Of a stretch of 64,000 bases of DNA, positions 26,952 to 36,294 are shown one piece after another. Each line of letters starts with the position of its first letter. Positions within the stretch are counted from its first letter, which is position 1. The position numbers and the translations under genes were made by a program. Source of the stretch: UBA966 sp046350355 (lineage in GTDB: Bacteria; Planctomycetota; Phycisphaerae; Phycisphaerales; SM1A02); contig JAXMAN010000002.1 of NCBI GenBank assembly GCA_046350355.1, positions 806,001-870,000 on the forward strand, given 5' to 3'. Under the pieces are notes generated by a model that saw only the letters and a program-made list of their open reading frames with translations, was not told where the DNA came from and made no database searches.

Positions 26952-28753
26952 TCCGTCGCCTGCCCGCGGCCGTCCTTGTCGTGCTCGCGCTCGCCACCGG
27001 CGTGCGCGCGGACGATCCGGTCGGCCGCGGGCAGGATCCCTTCGACCAGCTCCACACCATCGACGAGCTGCGCACGCTCGAGAAGCGCGTCGTCGAGACC
27101 GCCGCGCGCGTGCGTCCCGCCGTCGTGCAGCTTCGCCTGGGCGGCGAGCGGCGCGGCGGCTTCGCGAGCACGACGGGCACCGGCGTGGTGATCACGCCGG
27201 ACGGCCTCGTCGCCTCCTGCGGGCATGTCGGCGGCCGCGCGGGGCGCAAGGTGGAGGCGGTCCTGGCCGACGGGACCGTCCTGCGCGGACGCACGCTCGG
27301 GCAGGCCAACCGCGGCATGCTCGACTGCGGGCTGATCCAGCTCGAGACCGAGGGCCGCGACCTGGAGAGCGCGCCGCTGGGCACCAGCACGGGCCTGGCC
27401 GAGGGCGACTGGCTCATCGCGCTGGGCTTCACGCAGGGACCGCCGGAGGAGCCGCGCCCGGCGCTGCTGCGCGTGGGCCGCGTGCTGCGCAACGACGCGG
27501 ACGAGCTGCTCTTCGACGCGCCCATCGACGCGGGCGACTCGGGCGGGCCGAGCTTCAACCTGCGCGGCGAGGTCGTCGCGCTGAACTCGCGCTGCGGCCG
27601 CCAGCCGTGGGAGAACGCCGCGACGCCGGTGGACCGACTGCGCGAGCGCATCCAGGACCTGCACGACGGGCTCGACGAGAGCCTCTTCGCGCTCGTCGAC
27701 GCGGACGAGGAGGAGTCGGTCCACACGAACTTCACGAGCGGCGCCTCGCCGCATGGCCGCCTGGCCGTGCAGCGCGGCGTGCCGCTGGCCGAGGTCGCCT
27801 CGCGCGCGATGCAGTCGACGCTGCGCGTGGTCGAGGGCGGTGACACCGTCGGCTACGCGACCGTGGTCGATCCGTCGGGGCTCGCGGTGACGAAGCTCTC
27901 GCTGCTGCGCGAGGGCGCGACGGGCGCGCGCGTGAGCGTGGAGACGCGCGACGGCACGCGCCGCGAGGCGGAGGTGGTCGGCCGCGATCCGCGCCTGGAT
28001 CTGGCGCTGCTGCAGGTGGCGGGGGAGCCGCTCCCCGCGGTCGAGTGGACCGGCGGCACGGCGCCGCGCCCGGGCGAGGTGCTCCTGAGCCCGCGCCTGG
28101 GGCCCAACGGCCCCGCGCTGGGCTTCGCGGCCATCGAGCGCCGCGAGAGCGACCGCGCGTGGGACAGCATGCCCTACCTGGGCGTGCGCAGCGAGGCCGC
28201 GACCATGGAGGAGATCAAGACCACGGGCGCGCGCAGCGCGATCCGCGTGGACGAGGTCGTCAAGGGCAGCGCCGCGGAGGCCGCGGGCCTGCGCGAGGGC
28301 GACCTGCTGGTGACGCTCGACGGCGAGCCGCTGGGCGGACGCAACGGCCTGCGCCGCGCGATCGCGCAGCGCGAGGTCGGCGACACCGTCTCGATCGAGT
28401 ACGTGCGCGAGGGCGAGCGCGCGACGGCGAGCGCGACGCTCGCGCGGCGCGCGGATCCCGACCGCCCGGTGCGTCGCGGCAACACGACGACGCCGATCTC
28501 CAAGGTCTCGACGGGCTTCGGCGTGGTGCTCGCGCACGACGCGAACATCTGGCCCGAGCAGTGCGGCGGCCCGGTGGTGGACCTCGACGGCAAGGTCGTG
28601 GGGATCAACATCGCGCGCTTCGACCGCACCGCGACGCATGCGCTTCCCGCGGAGCGCGTGCGCGCCGCGGTCGAGTCGATGCGCACCGCCGCGGTCAGCG
28701 CGCCGACGCGTCCGACGGCGAAGGAATCGACGCCTGCCGAAGGAGCGCGGTGA
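26948..28753 (+). CDS. Secreted two-domain trypsin-like protein with PDZ domain, second domain apparently inactive
   Basis: 601 residues, GTG start coupled to the DUF1080 gene, signal peptide about 1-22. The first trypsin-like domain has an intact triad: His93 (CGHVGG), Asp126 (MLDCGL) and Ser198 (GDSGGP). A second trypsin-like domain begins near 300 (GYATVVDPSGLAVTK...DLALLQV). A PDZ domain is inserted at about 420-500 (LGVRSEAATMEE, then GLREGDLLVTLDGEPLGG), and the domain closes at 530-580 with EQCGGPVVDLDGKVVGINIA. There the expected catalytic Ser is Cys539 and no His is found at the usual place. Probably a periplasmic HtrA-related protease with a structural or binding second half. Its 3' end overlaps the next gene by 59 bases on opposite strands. 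Confidence 0.85.
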   Translation: MIRRLPAAVLVVLALATGVRADDPVGRGQDPFDQLHTIDELRTLEKRVVETAARVRPAVVQLRLGGERRGGFASTTGTGVVITPDGLVASCGHVGGRAGRKVEAVLADGTVLRGRTLGQANRGMLDCGLIQLETEGRDLESAPLGTSTGLAEGDWLIALGFTQGPPEEPRPALLRVGRVLRNDADELLFDAPIDAGDSGGPSFNLRGEVVALNSRCGRQPWENAATPVDRLRERIQDLHDGLDESLFALVDADEEESVHTNFTSGASPHGRLAVQRGVPLAEVASRAMQSTLRVVEGGDTVGYATVVDPSGLAVTKLSLLREGATGARVSVETRDGTRREAEVVGRDPRLDLALLQVAGEPLPAVEWTGGTAPRPGEVLLSPRLGPNGPALGFAAIERRESDRAWDSMPYLGVRSEAATMEEIKTTGARSAIRVDEVVKGSAAEAAGLREGDLLVTLDGEPLGGRNGLRRAIAQREVGDTVSIEYVREGERATASATLARRADPDRPVRRGNTTTPISKVSTGFGVVLAHDANIWPEQCGGPVVDLDGKVVGINIARFDRTATHALPAERVRAAVESMRTAAVSAPTRPTAKESTPAEGAR

Positions 28754-29471
28754 AGGACTCCGGCAGCGGCGCTGCGACGACCGTGCGCGCGCCCGTGGCG
28801 GGATGATCGAAGGCGACGCTCCAGGCGTGGAGCGCCAGCGGGGGCTGCGGGCGGCCGCGCGGCGGCATGCTGGTGTTCGGGGGCTCGTCGACGCGGTAGA
28901 CGCGGTCGTTCACGACGGGGCAGCCCGCGAGCGCCATGTGCGCGCGGATCTGGTGCAGGCGGCCGGTGTCGAGGTCGATCTCCAGCAGCGTGCGCCCGTG
29001 GCCGCTGCCCAGGGTGCGGTAGCGCGTGAGGGCGGGCTCGCCGCGGCCGCCGCGTCCCACGACCGCGACCTTCATGTCGCCGCGGCGCACCTCCTCCAGC
29101 GGGAGCGCGACCTGCCCGTTGGCCGGACGCGGGCGTCCTTCCACGAGCGCGAGGTACTTCTTCGCGACGGTGCGCCGCTCGAACTGGCGGCGCAGCGCGT
29201 CGTAGGCGGCGGCGTCGCGCGCGACCATCACGGCGCCGCTGGTGTCGCGGTCCAACCGGTGCAGGAGGCCGTAGTCGCGCTCCTCGCCCAGGCGCGCCAG
29301 GTCCCCGAAGCGCGCGAAGAGGCCGTTCATCAGGCTGTCGTCGCGATGGCCCAGGCCGGGCTCGGTGACGACGCCGGCGGGCTTGGAGGCGACGAGCACG
29401 CGCGCGTCCTCCAGGAGCAGCGCGGGCGCGAGCGCGGGGTTGGGAATCGGCGCAGGCATCGCTCGTATCAT
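28695..29471 (-). CDS. RluA-family 23S rRNA/tRNA pseudouridine synthase
   Basis: 258 residues, catalytic core only, with no S4 domain in front. The motif HRLDRDTSG carries the catalytic aspartate (Asp74). GRLHQIRAHMALAGCPVVND is the second family block, and LHAWSVAFDHP follows near the C-terminus. It isomerises uridine in RNA; the exact position cannot be predicted. The start could be 29471 or 29459; neither has a strong Shine-Dalgarno. The 3' end overlaps the protease gene by 59 bases, tail to tail. Confidence 0.9.
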   Translation of the reverse strand: MIRAMPAPIPNPALAPALLLEDARVLVASKPAGVVTEPGLGHRDDSLMNGLFARFGDLARLGEERDYGLLHRLDRDTSGAVMVARDAAAYDALRRQFERRTVAKKYLALVEGRPRPANGQVALPLEEVRRGDMKVAVVGRGGRGEPALTRYRTLGSGHGRTLLEIDLDTGRLHQIRAHMALAGCPVVNDRVYRVDEPPNTSMPPRGRPQPPLALHAWSVAFDHPATGARTVVAAPLPESFTALLRQASIPSPSDASAR

Positions 29472-29518
29472 CGCGATGGTATCGGGAGCGCCCGGCGCGA
29501 CCGTGCACGCCGCCCGCC

Positions 29519-30295
29519 ATGCCCCACGCCGACCCGACCATCCTGCTGAGCTTCGATGTCGAGGAGTTCGACGCCCCCGTCTCGCGCGGGCGCGCGATGG
29601 CGATGGAGGAGCAGATGGAGGTCGGCGGCCGCGGCTACGAGCGCGTCCTGGACCTGCTGGACCGCCTGGGGACCGAGGCGACGATGTTCACGACCGCGAA
29701 TTTCGCGCAGTGGCACCCCGCGCTGCAGCGGCGCGCGGCCGGGCGCCACGAGATCGGCAGCCACGGCTTCCTGCACGCGAGCTTCGAGAACGCGGACCTC
29801 GCGCGCAGCCGCGAGGCGCTGCGCGCCAGCAGCGGGCAGGAGGTGCTGGGCTTCCGCCGCGCGCGCCTGCAGCCGACCGATCCCGCAGCGATCCTGGCCG
29901 CGGGCTACGCCTACGACAGCTCGGAGAACCCGATCTGGCTCCCGGGCCGCTACATGAACCTGGGCAAGCCGCGCCTGCCGTACCAGAAGGGCGCGCTCCT
30001 GGAGGTGCCCATCTCCGCGAGTCCGCGCCTGCGCGTGCCCCTCTTCTGGCTGGCGATGAAGAACCTGCCGATGTCGGTGGTCCGCGACGCGAGCGCGCGC
30101 TGCCTGGAGCACGACGGCCTGCTCAACGTCTTCTGGCATCCGTGGGAGTTCGTCGACCTCACCGGCTGCGGGCTGCCGCGCTACATGTGGCGCTCGCACG
30201 GCGAGGCGATGTGCGACCGCTTCGCCGGCTACGTCGAGTGGCTGCGCGGCCACGGCGTCGCGCGCACCTTCACGCGCTGGATGCGCGGATTATGA
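29519..30295 (+). CDS. Polysaccharide deacetylase (NodB-like)
   Basis: 258 residues, cytoplasmic by sequence. The deacetylase fold is recognised from SFDVEEFD (motif 1, metal/catalytic Asp at 13) and HEIGSHGFLH (motif 2, metal ligands His82 and His86). Later blocks are GFRRARLQPTD and the C-terminal WHPWEF. This variant with VEEF in motif 1 occurs in deacetylases for surface polysaccharide precursors. It begins a chain of coupled genes, its stop overlapping the mechanosensitive channel start by ATGA. Confidence 0.88.
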   Translation: MPHADPTILLSFDVEEFDAPVSRGRAMAMEEQMEVGGRGYERVLDLLDRLGTEATMFTTANFAQWHPALQRRAAGRHEIGSHGFLHASFENADLARSREALRASSGQEVLGFRRARLQPTDPAAILAAGYAYDSSENPIWLPGRYMNLGKPRLPYQKGALLEVPISASPRLRVPLFWLAMKNLPMSVVRDASARCLEHDGLLNVFWHPWEFVDLTGCGLPRYMWRSHGEAMCDRFAGYVEWLRGHGVARTFTRWMRGL

Positions 30296-32952
30296 TCCGC
30301 CCGATGCGGCGGCTGGCGATGGTGATGGCGATCCTGGTGGCGGCGTGCGCGTTCGCGCACGCGGAGGCCGCGCCGCCCACGGGGGCGATGCGGACCGTCG
30401 CGCCCGCCGCGCAGCAGGCGCGCCCCGAGCTCGCCGAAGGCACGGCGCTGCCGACGCCCGCCCAGGCGCGCGCGCTGCAGGCGCAGGCCGAGCAGGCGCT
30501 CGAGCACGCCACCGACGAACGCGCGCGCGCCTTCGCGCGGCTGGACCTCGAGAGCGCGCGCCAGCTCCAGGACGCGCTGCGCGGCATCGACGAGGCGACC
30601 GGCGACCTGGCCGACGTGCTCGCCCGCCTGGACGAGACGCGCCGCCAGAAGGAGGCGGACGAGGACCGCGTGCGCCTGGCCGACCACGCCACCGGCCCGC
30701 AGGCGGCGGTGCTGCTGCGCCACCGGCGCGAGCTTCCCTCGCCGCGCACCGAGCAGACGCGGCTCGAGCAGATCCGCACGCGGGCGACCGCCGCGGAGAT
30801 CCGCCGGCTGGACACCGCCGACGCGCTCGCGGCGCTGGAATCGCCAGCCGCCGGCGCGGCGCCGGGCACGCCCGCGATGGACGCGCAGCAGCGCGTCGCG
30901 CGGCGTGCGTACCTGGAGCCGCTGCTGGCCGCCACGCGCCGCGAGGCGACGCTACTGAACGAGCTGGAGGAGGCGACCGCGCGCTACGTGACGCTCCTGG
31001 AGGAGTACCGCGCCTTCCTGGGCAGCCATGTGCTCTGGCTGCCAAACATGCGTCCGGTCGGGCAGGAGGACTTCGCCGAGCTGGGCGGGCAGCTGCGCTG
31101 GTACGCCTCGGGCGAGTTCTGGTCCTCGGTGGTCGAGGGACTCGCGGCGAGCATCGAGAACAGCACGATCCGCTGGCTCGGCGCGATCGCGGCGGTGCTG
31201 GTGACGGTGATGCTGCGCGGGCGCATGCTGCGGCTGCTGCGCACCTCCAACGCGCGCGTCGGCGCGGCCAACGACCGCTTCAGCGCGACGGTGCAGGCGC
31301 TCGTCGCGACGGCGGTGCTCGCGGCGCCGATGCCGCTGGCGGCGTTCCTCGCGGGGACGCTGCTGCGCGGGACCATCGACGCCGGGCCGGTGGGCGCCAT
31401 CGGCGAGGCGATGCTCGCGGTCGTGGGCCTCGTGGCGCTGCTGCATTTCCTGCTGCGGCTGTGCGCGGCGGGGGGCGTGGCCGAGGTGCACTTCCGCTGG
31501 CCGCCGGTGGTGCGTTCCGCGCTCGCGCGCTCGGCGTGGGTGCTGCTGCTCTTCGCGATGCCGCCGCTGGTGATCTGCTTCACCGCGATCCGCACCGACG
31601 AGAAGAGCGGCGGCGGGGCGCTCGCGCGCTGGTCGATGATCCTCTGCCTGCTGGTGATGGCCGCGGTCTCCGTGCGCCTCTTCAGCCCGCGCCGCGGGAT
31701 CTTCGCGCCGCTCATCGAGGCGCGCCCGCGCGGCTGGCTCTCGACGCTGCGGCCCCTCTGGTACACGCTGCTGGTGGCGATGCCCGTGCTGCTGGCATGC
31801 GCGGCCGCGGCGGGGTACGTGCTCACGGCGGCGGCGATCGCCTGGAAGATGTCGCGCACCTACTGGCTGATCCTGGGCATCGCGATCGGGCTCTCGCTCA
31901 TCGCGCGCCTGGGCGACAGCGCCTTCGACCGCTTCGGGCTGCGCAGCGACCTCGAGGAGCAGGAGGAGCAGCGCACCAAGGTGCAGGTGGGGCGCTTCGT
32001 GCGCCTGCTGACCTTCCTGGTGCTGCTGGCGGGGCTGGTCTGGGCATGGGCGGACCTGCTGCCCGCGGCGGCGGTGCTCGACAACTACCCGCTGTGGCGC
32101 GTCGGCGGCGACGCCACGACGCTGGGCACGCCGGTGACGCCCGCGGACCTGGTGCTCGCGGCGCTGAGCGTGGCGGTGACGATCGCGCTGGTGCGCGACC
32201 TGCCGGGATTCCTGAGCGTCGCGGTGCTGCGGCGCTTCCCGCTGGACGCCAGCGCGCGCTACGCGCTGGTGGCGATCGCGCGCTACTTCATCGTCATCGT
32301 CGGCATGGCCGCGACCTTCGCCTTCCTGCACATCGGGTGGGCGAACGTGCAGTGGCTGGCGGCGGCGGTGACCGTCGGCCTGGGCTTTGGCCTGCAGGAG
32401 ATCTTCGCGAACTTTGTCTCGGGCCTCATCATGCTGGCCGAGCGGCCGGTGAGCGTGGGCGATGTGGTGACCGTCGACACGGTGACGGGCCGCGTGAAGA
32501 AGATCGCCACGCGCGCGACGACGATCGTCGACGGCGACAACCGCGACGTCATCATCCCGAACAAGCAGTTCATCACGGGGCGCATCGTCAACTGGACCCT
32601 CGGCGGCAACGCGGTGCGCTTCGTGCTGCCCGTGGGGGTGGCGTATGGCAGCGACCTGCAGCAGGCGCAGCGCATCCTGCGCGAGGCGGTCACCGGCGTG
32701 ACGGGGGTGCTCGCGAGCCCCGCGCCGGAGGTGCTGCTGCGCACGCTGGGTCCCAGCGCGATCGAGTTCGAGATCTGGTTCTACTGCGACCGTCCCGCCG
32801 ACGGCACCGTCGCGCGCCACGAGCTGGTGCAGCGCGTGGTCTCCATGCTCGGCGCGGAGGGAATCGCGATTCCCTTCCCGCAGATGGAGGTGCGCATGGT
32901 GCCGGCGGGCGCGCAGCCGGCGGGCGCGGCCCCCGCGGAGTCCCGCGCATGA
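30292..32952 (+). CDS. Large MscS/MscK-type mechanosensitive channel
   Basis: 886 residues. A signal peptide (about 1-24) leads into a periplasmic coiled-coil region to about residue 270. Then come roughly ten membrane helices and the MscS core at the C-terminus. The pore helix and the following beta domain are clear: GLGFGLQEIFANFVSGLIML, then ERPVSVGDVVTVD, RATTIVDGDNRDVIIPNK and the C-terminal IPFPQMEVRMV. It protects against osmotic downshock. Coupled by ATGA both to the deacetylase before it and the aminotransferase after it. Confidence 0.92.
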   Translation: MIRPMRRLAMVMAILVAACAFAHAEAAPPTGAMRTVAPAAQQARPELAEGTALPTPAQARALQAQAEQALEHATDERARAFARLDLESARQLQDALRGIDEATGDLADVLARLDETRRQKEADEDRVRLADHATGPQAAVLLRHRRELPSPRTEQTRLEQIRTRATAAEIRRLDTADALAALESPAAGAAPGTPAMDAQQRVARRAYLEPLLAATRREATLLNELEEATARYVTLLEEYRAFLGSHVLWLPNMRPVGQEDFAELGGQLRWYASGEFWSSVVEGLAASIENSTIRWLGAIAAVLVTVMLRGRMLRLLRTSNARVGAANDRFSATVQALVATAVLAAPMPLAAFLAGTLLRGTIDAGPVGAIGEAMLAVVGLVALLHFLLRLCAAGGVAEVHFRWPPVVRSALARSAWVLLLFAMPPLVICFTAIRTDEKSGGGALARWSMILCLLVMAAVSVRLFSPRRGIFAPLIEARPRGWLSTLRPLWYTLLVAMPVLLACAAAAGYVLTAAAIAWKMSRTYWLILGIAIGLSLIARLGDSAFDRFGLRSDLEEQEEQRTKVQVGRFVRLLTFLVLLAGLVWAWADLLPAAAVLDNYPLWRVGGDATTLGTPVTPADLVLAALSVAVTIALVRDLPGFLSVAVLRRFPLDASARYALVAIARYFIVIVGMAATFAFLHIGWANVQWLAAAVTVGLGFGLQEIFANFVSGLIMLAERPVSVGDVVTVDTVTGRVKKIATRATTIVDGDNRDVIIPNKQFITGRIVNWTLGGNAVRFVLPVGVAYGSDLQQAQRILREAVTGVTGVLASPAPEVLLRTLGPSAIEFEIWFYCDRPADGTVARHELVQRVVSMLGAEGIAIPFPQMEVRMVPAGAQPAGAAPAESRA

Positions 32953-34148
32953 CCGAGCCGCGTTCGCGCCACGGGACCGCCGCGCGGCTGCGTCCCTTCG
33001 GCGAGAGCATCTTCTCCAGCATCAGCCGCCTGGCCGTCCAGCACGGCGCGGTGAACCTGGGGCAGGGTTTCCCCAACTTCGACGGCCCCGACTTCGTGAA
33101 GGAGGCGGGGATCGCCGCCATCCGCGGCGGCTTCGGCCAGTACGCGCGCAGCGCCGGCCTGCCCGAGACCAACCGCGCCGTCGCTGCGCGCGTGGCCGCC
33201 GCGACCGGCATCGACGCCGACCCCGACGCCGAGGTCACCATCACCGGCGGCTGCACCGAGGCGATCGCCGCGACGATGCTCGGGCTCGTCGAGCCCGGCG
33301 ACGAGGTGGTGCTCGTCGAGCCCTCCTACGACTCCTACGCCGCGTGCGTCGCGATGGCCGGCGGCGTCGTCCGCCCGGTGCGCCTGCACGCGCCCGACTT
33401 CGCCTTCCCGCTCGAGGAGCTGCGCCGCGCCGTCGGGCCGCGCACGCGGATGATCGTCGTGAACACGCCGCACAACCCCACGGGGCGCGTCTTCACGGAG
33501 GCGGAGCTCGCGGGGATCGCGCAGGTCGCCATCGCGGCCGACTGCCTCGTGCTGGCCGACGAGGTCTACGAGGAGCTCTGGTACGCGCGCCCGCACCGCT
33601 CGATCCGCGCGCTGCCGGGGATGCGCGAGCGCACCGTGCTGCTCTCGAGCCTGGGCAAGACCTTCAGCCTCACGGGGTGGAAGATCGGCTGGGCCGTGGC
33701 GCCCGCGCACCTGACCGCGGGCATCCGCGCGGCGCACCAGTTCCTGACCTTCTGCGCCGTCACGCCGATGCAGCGCGCCGCCTGCGAGGCGCTCGCCGCG
33801 CCGCCGGCGTACTTCGAGGCGCTGCGCGCGGACTACGCGCAGCGGCGCGACGCGCTGCTGGAGACGCTGCGCGCCGCGGGCTTCGATCCCTTCGTCCCGG
33901 AGGGCTCGTACTTCGTGCTCGCCGACCACCGGCGCTTCGGCCACGCGACGGACGCGGACTTCGCGCGCCACCTCATCGAGCGCGTCGGCGTCGCGTGCAT
34001 CCCGTGCAGCGCCTTCTACATGCCGCGCGCGGACGGCACGCTGGACGAGGAGGCGACCAGCCTCGTGCGCTTCGCCTTCTGCAAGACGCACGAGACGATC
34101 GCGCAGGCCGGCGAGCGGCTGCGCGCGGGTCAGCTCGCCAGGATGTAG
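32949..34148 (+). CDS. Class I/II PLP-dependent aminotransferase
   Basis: 399 residues. Fold-type I enzyme with VNTPHNPTGRVF, LADEVYEELWY and the PLP lysine in SSLGKTFSLTGWKIGW (Lys237). The N-terminal VNLGQGFPNFDGP block is characteristic of the kynurenine/methionine aminotransferase branch (YbdL, KAT-like), which also forms glutamine transaminase K. It probably uses a 2-oxo acid with an aromatic or sulphur amino acid. Start coupled to the channel gene (ATGA). The last 19 bases overlap the 3' end of the opposite deoxyhypusine-synthase-like gene. Confidence 0.92.
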   Translation: MTEPRSRHGTAARLRPFGESIFSSISRLAVQHGAVNLGQGFPNFDGPDFVKEAGIAAIRGGFGQYARSAGLPETNRAVAARVAAATGIDADPDAEVTITGGCTEAIAATMLGLVEPGDEVVLVEPSYDSYAACVAMAGGVVRPVRLHAPDFAFPLEELRRAVGPRTRMIVVNTPHNPTGRVFTEAELAGIAQVAIAADCLVLADEVYEELWYARPHRSIRALPGMRERTVLLSSLGKTFSLTGWKIGWAVAPAHLTAGIRAAHQFLTFCAVTPMQRAACEALAAPPAYFEALRADYAQRRDALLETLRAAGFDPFVPEGSYFVLADHRRFGHATDADFARHLIERVGVACIPCSAFYMPRADGTLDEEATSLVRFAFCKTHETIAQAGERLRAGQLARM

Positions 34149-35197
34149 GCGAACATCAGCGGCGCGACGATGGTCGCGTCGCTCTCGACGATGTAGCGCG
34201 GCGTCTTCGGACCCAGCTTGCCCCAGGTGATCTTCTCGTTCGGGGTGGCGCCGGAGTAGCTGCCGTAGCTGGTCGTGCTGTCGGAGATCTGGCAGAAGTA
34301 GCCCCAGAGCGGCACCTTCGAGCGGCGCAGGTCCTGGTGCAGCATCGGCACGACGCAGATGGGGAAGTCGCCCGCGATGCCGCCGCCGATCTGGAAGAAG
34401 CCGATCGAGCGGTTGCGCGTCGCGGCGGTGTAGTGCTCGGCGAGCGCCATCATGTACTCGATGCCCGTGCGCACGGTGTGCACGTTGCGGATCGTCCCCT
34501 CGATGCAGTGGGCCGCGAAGATGTTGCCCAGCGTCGAGTCCTCCCAGCCAGGCACGAAGATCGGCAGGCCCTTCTGCGCGGCCGCCAGCAGCCAGGAGTT
34601 CTTCGGGTCGATCTGGTAGTGCTTCTTCAGGCGCCCGCTCAGGAGGATGCGGTAGAAGAACTCGTGCGGGAAGTAGCGCTCGCCGCTGCGGTCGGCGCGC
34701 TGCCACTCGTCCAGGACGGCCTTCTCGAGGCGGCGGATCGCCTCCTCCTCGGGGATGCAGGTGTCGGTGACGCGGTTGAGGTGCTTGTTGTAGAGCTTGA
34801 CCTCGCCCTCGGTGGAGAGCTGGCGCCAGTCGGGGACGCGCTCGTAGTGGTCGTGCGCGACGAGGTTGAAGATGTCCTCCTCGAGGTTCGCGCCGGTGCA
34901 GCAGATCATGTGCACCTTGTCCTGGCGGATCATCTCGGCGAGGCTCAGGCCCAGCTCCGCGGTGCTCATCGCGCCCGCGAGCGTCACGAGCATCTGGCCG
35001 CCCTTGTCCAGGTGCGCCACATAGCCGTCGGCCGCGTCGATCACCGACGCCGCGTTGAAGTGGCGGAAGTGGTGGCGCATGAAGTCGCGGATGACCGCCT
35101 CATGGCCGGGACGCAGGGTCGCGGGCGCCCCCTTCGGGCCGGACTTCTTGCGGGCGTGGGCGACGGGACGGCGGTTCGAGCGCTTGGCGGTGGCCAT
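34130..35197 (-). CDS. Deoxyhypusine-synthase-like NAD-dependent enzyme
   Basis: 355 residues, the full length of the DHS family. The C-terminal segment with the catalytic lysine is kept: GATPNEKITWGK (Lys327), followed by IVESDATIVAPL, and the NAD-binding part includes FQIGGGIAGDFPI. In archaea and eukaryotes DHS transfers an aminobutyl group from spermidine to eIF5A. Bacteria lack that target, and bacterial DHS-like proteins have been tied to polyamine metabolism instead. The basic N-terminal tail (about 25 residues) is unusual. It stands alone, with no polyamine gene adjacent, so its substrate is open. Confidence 0.88.
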   Translation of the reverse strand: MATAKRSNRRPVAHARKKSGPKGAPATLRPGHEAVIRDFMRHHFRHFNAASVIDAADGYVAHLDKGGQMLVTLAGAMSTAELGLSLAEMIRQDKVHMICCTGANLEEDIFNLVAHDHYERVPDWRQLSTEGEVKLYNKHLNRVTDTCIPEEEAIRRLEKAVLDEWQRADRSGERYFPHEFFYRILLSGRLKKHYQIDPKNSWLLAAAQKGLPIFVPGWEDSTLGNIFAAHCIEGTIRNVHTVRTGIEYMMALAEHYTAATRNRSIGFFQIGGGIAGDFPICVVPMLHQDLRRSKVPLWGYFCQISDSTTSYGSYSGATPNEKITWGKLGPKTPRYIVESDATIVAPLMFAYILAS

Positions 35198-35275
35198 CGG
35201 GCGATTCCTCGGCGGTGGGTGCGGAACGGGGGCCGCGAAAAGTACCGCAGATGGCCCCGGCGTGCGCTGCGCGGG

Positions 35276-36196
35276 CTACGACGCCTTCTTCTTCTTGGCC
35301 GGCGCGGGCGGCACCTCCGCCGGGCCGGTGGGCGTGGAGCCCGGCGCCGGTCCGCCGTCGCGCTGGACGGCGGCCACGTAGAGGACCATCGCCTTGCGCA
35401 TGAGCTTCTGCAAGCGCTCGATGCGGGTCGTGTCCGAGGGGTGCGTCGACATGAACTCCGGCGGCGCCTCGCCCGCGTGGGACTCGGCCATGCGCTGCCA
35501 GAGGATCGGGCCCGAGCGCGGGTCGTAGCCGGCGTCGGCGGCGATGAAGAGGCCCAGCTCGTCCGCCTCGCTCTCCTGCTTGCGGCTCCAGGGCAGCGCC
35601 ATGCCGTACTGCGTGCCGACGCCCAGCGCGGCCATCGTCGCCTGCTGCGTCGCGGGGGACATGTCCGACATCGCGATCGACGCGCCCGAGAGCGCCGCCT
35701 GGATCGCCATGTCGCTGGAGATGCGCTCGCCGCTGTGGCGCGCGATCGCGTGCGACGCCTCGTGGCCCATGACGATCGCGAGCTCGTCGTCGGTCTTGGC
35801 CATGCGCAGCATGCCCGTGTAGACGGCGGAGCGTCCGCCCGGGAGCGCCCACGCGTTGACCGTCTTGTCGTCGTCGATGACCGTCCACTGCCACTCGAAG
35901 CCCTTCACCGCGTCGGGGTGCAGCCGCTGCGCGGACTCCTCGATGCGCTTGGCGACGCGCTGCACGCGGTCGTAGTCGGGGCCCGAGGCGAGCGTCTTCA
36001 CGCCCGCCTCGCCCAGCGCCTGCGCGTACGCCTGCTTGCCCAGGTCGCGCTCCTGGTCCTTGGAGAGCACGTTGAACTGCGTGCGCTTGGTGCCGCTGAC
36101 GGTGGTGCAGGCGGCGAAGCAGACGAGCGCCGCGGCGGCGGCGGCCAGGCGGAGCGCCGCGCGGGCGCGGCCGGAGGTGCGGAGTGCGCGTTCCAT
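35276..36196 (-). CDS. M48-family metallopeptidase, lipoprotein
   Basis: 306 residues. The signal peptide ends in an FAAC lipobox (Cys30). The zinc site is HEASH (145-149) with the third ligand in QESEADELG (Glu208), as in the BepA/LoiP/YcaL group of periplasmic M48 peptidases. These act on misassembled outer-membrane proteins. The later STHPSDTTRIERL block is typical of the family. The C-terminal 35 residues are a Pro/Lys-rich tail ending KKKKAS. Divergent from the lipoprotein operon that starts at 36295. Confidence 0.92.
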   Translation of the reverse strand: MERALRTSGRARAALRLAAAAAALVCFAACTTVSGTKRTQFNVLSKDQERDLGKQAYAQALGEAGVKTLASGPDYDRVQRVAKRIEESAQRLHPDAVKGFEWQWTVIDDDKTVNAWALPGGRSAVYTGMLRMAKTDDELAIVMGHEASHAIARHSGERISSDMAIQAALSGASIAMSDMSPATQQATMAALGVGTQYGMALPWSRKQESEADELGLFIAADAGYDPRSGPILWQRMAESHAGEAPPEFMSTHPSDTTRIERLQKLMRKAMVLYVAAVQRDGGPAPGSTPTGPAEVPPAPAKKKKAS

Positions 36197-36243
36197 GCGG
36201 GAATCGTAGTGCGGGACGAACCCGCCGCCACGCGGCGCGTCCC

Positions 36244-36249
36244 TATACT
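36244..36249 (+). promoter_or_regulatory. Probable -10 box of the lipoprotein operon
   Basis: TATACT, 46 bases before the ATG at 36295, in the divergent gap with the M48 gene. No clear -35 hexamer. Same hexamer as upstream of tig and the tRNA-Val. Confidence 0.4.
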
Positions 36250-36294
36250 CGCCCGCGCAGCCCGAGCCGTTTTCCCCACACGACCGCGCGAGAC

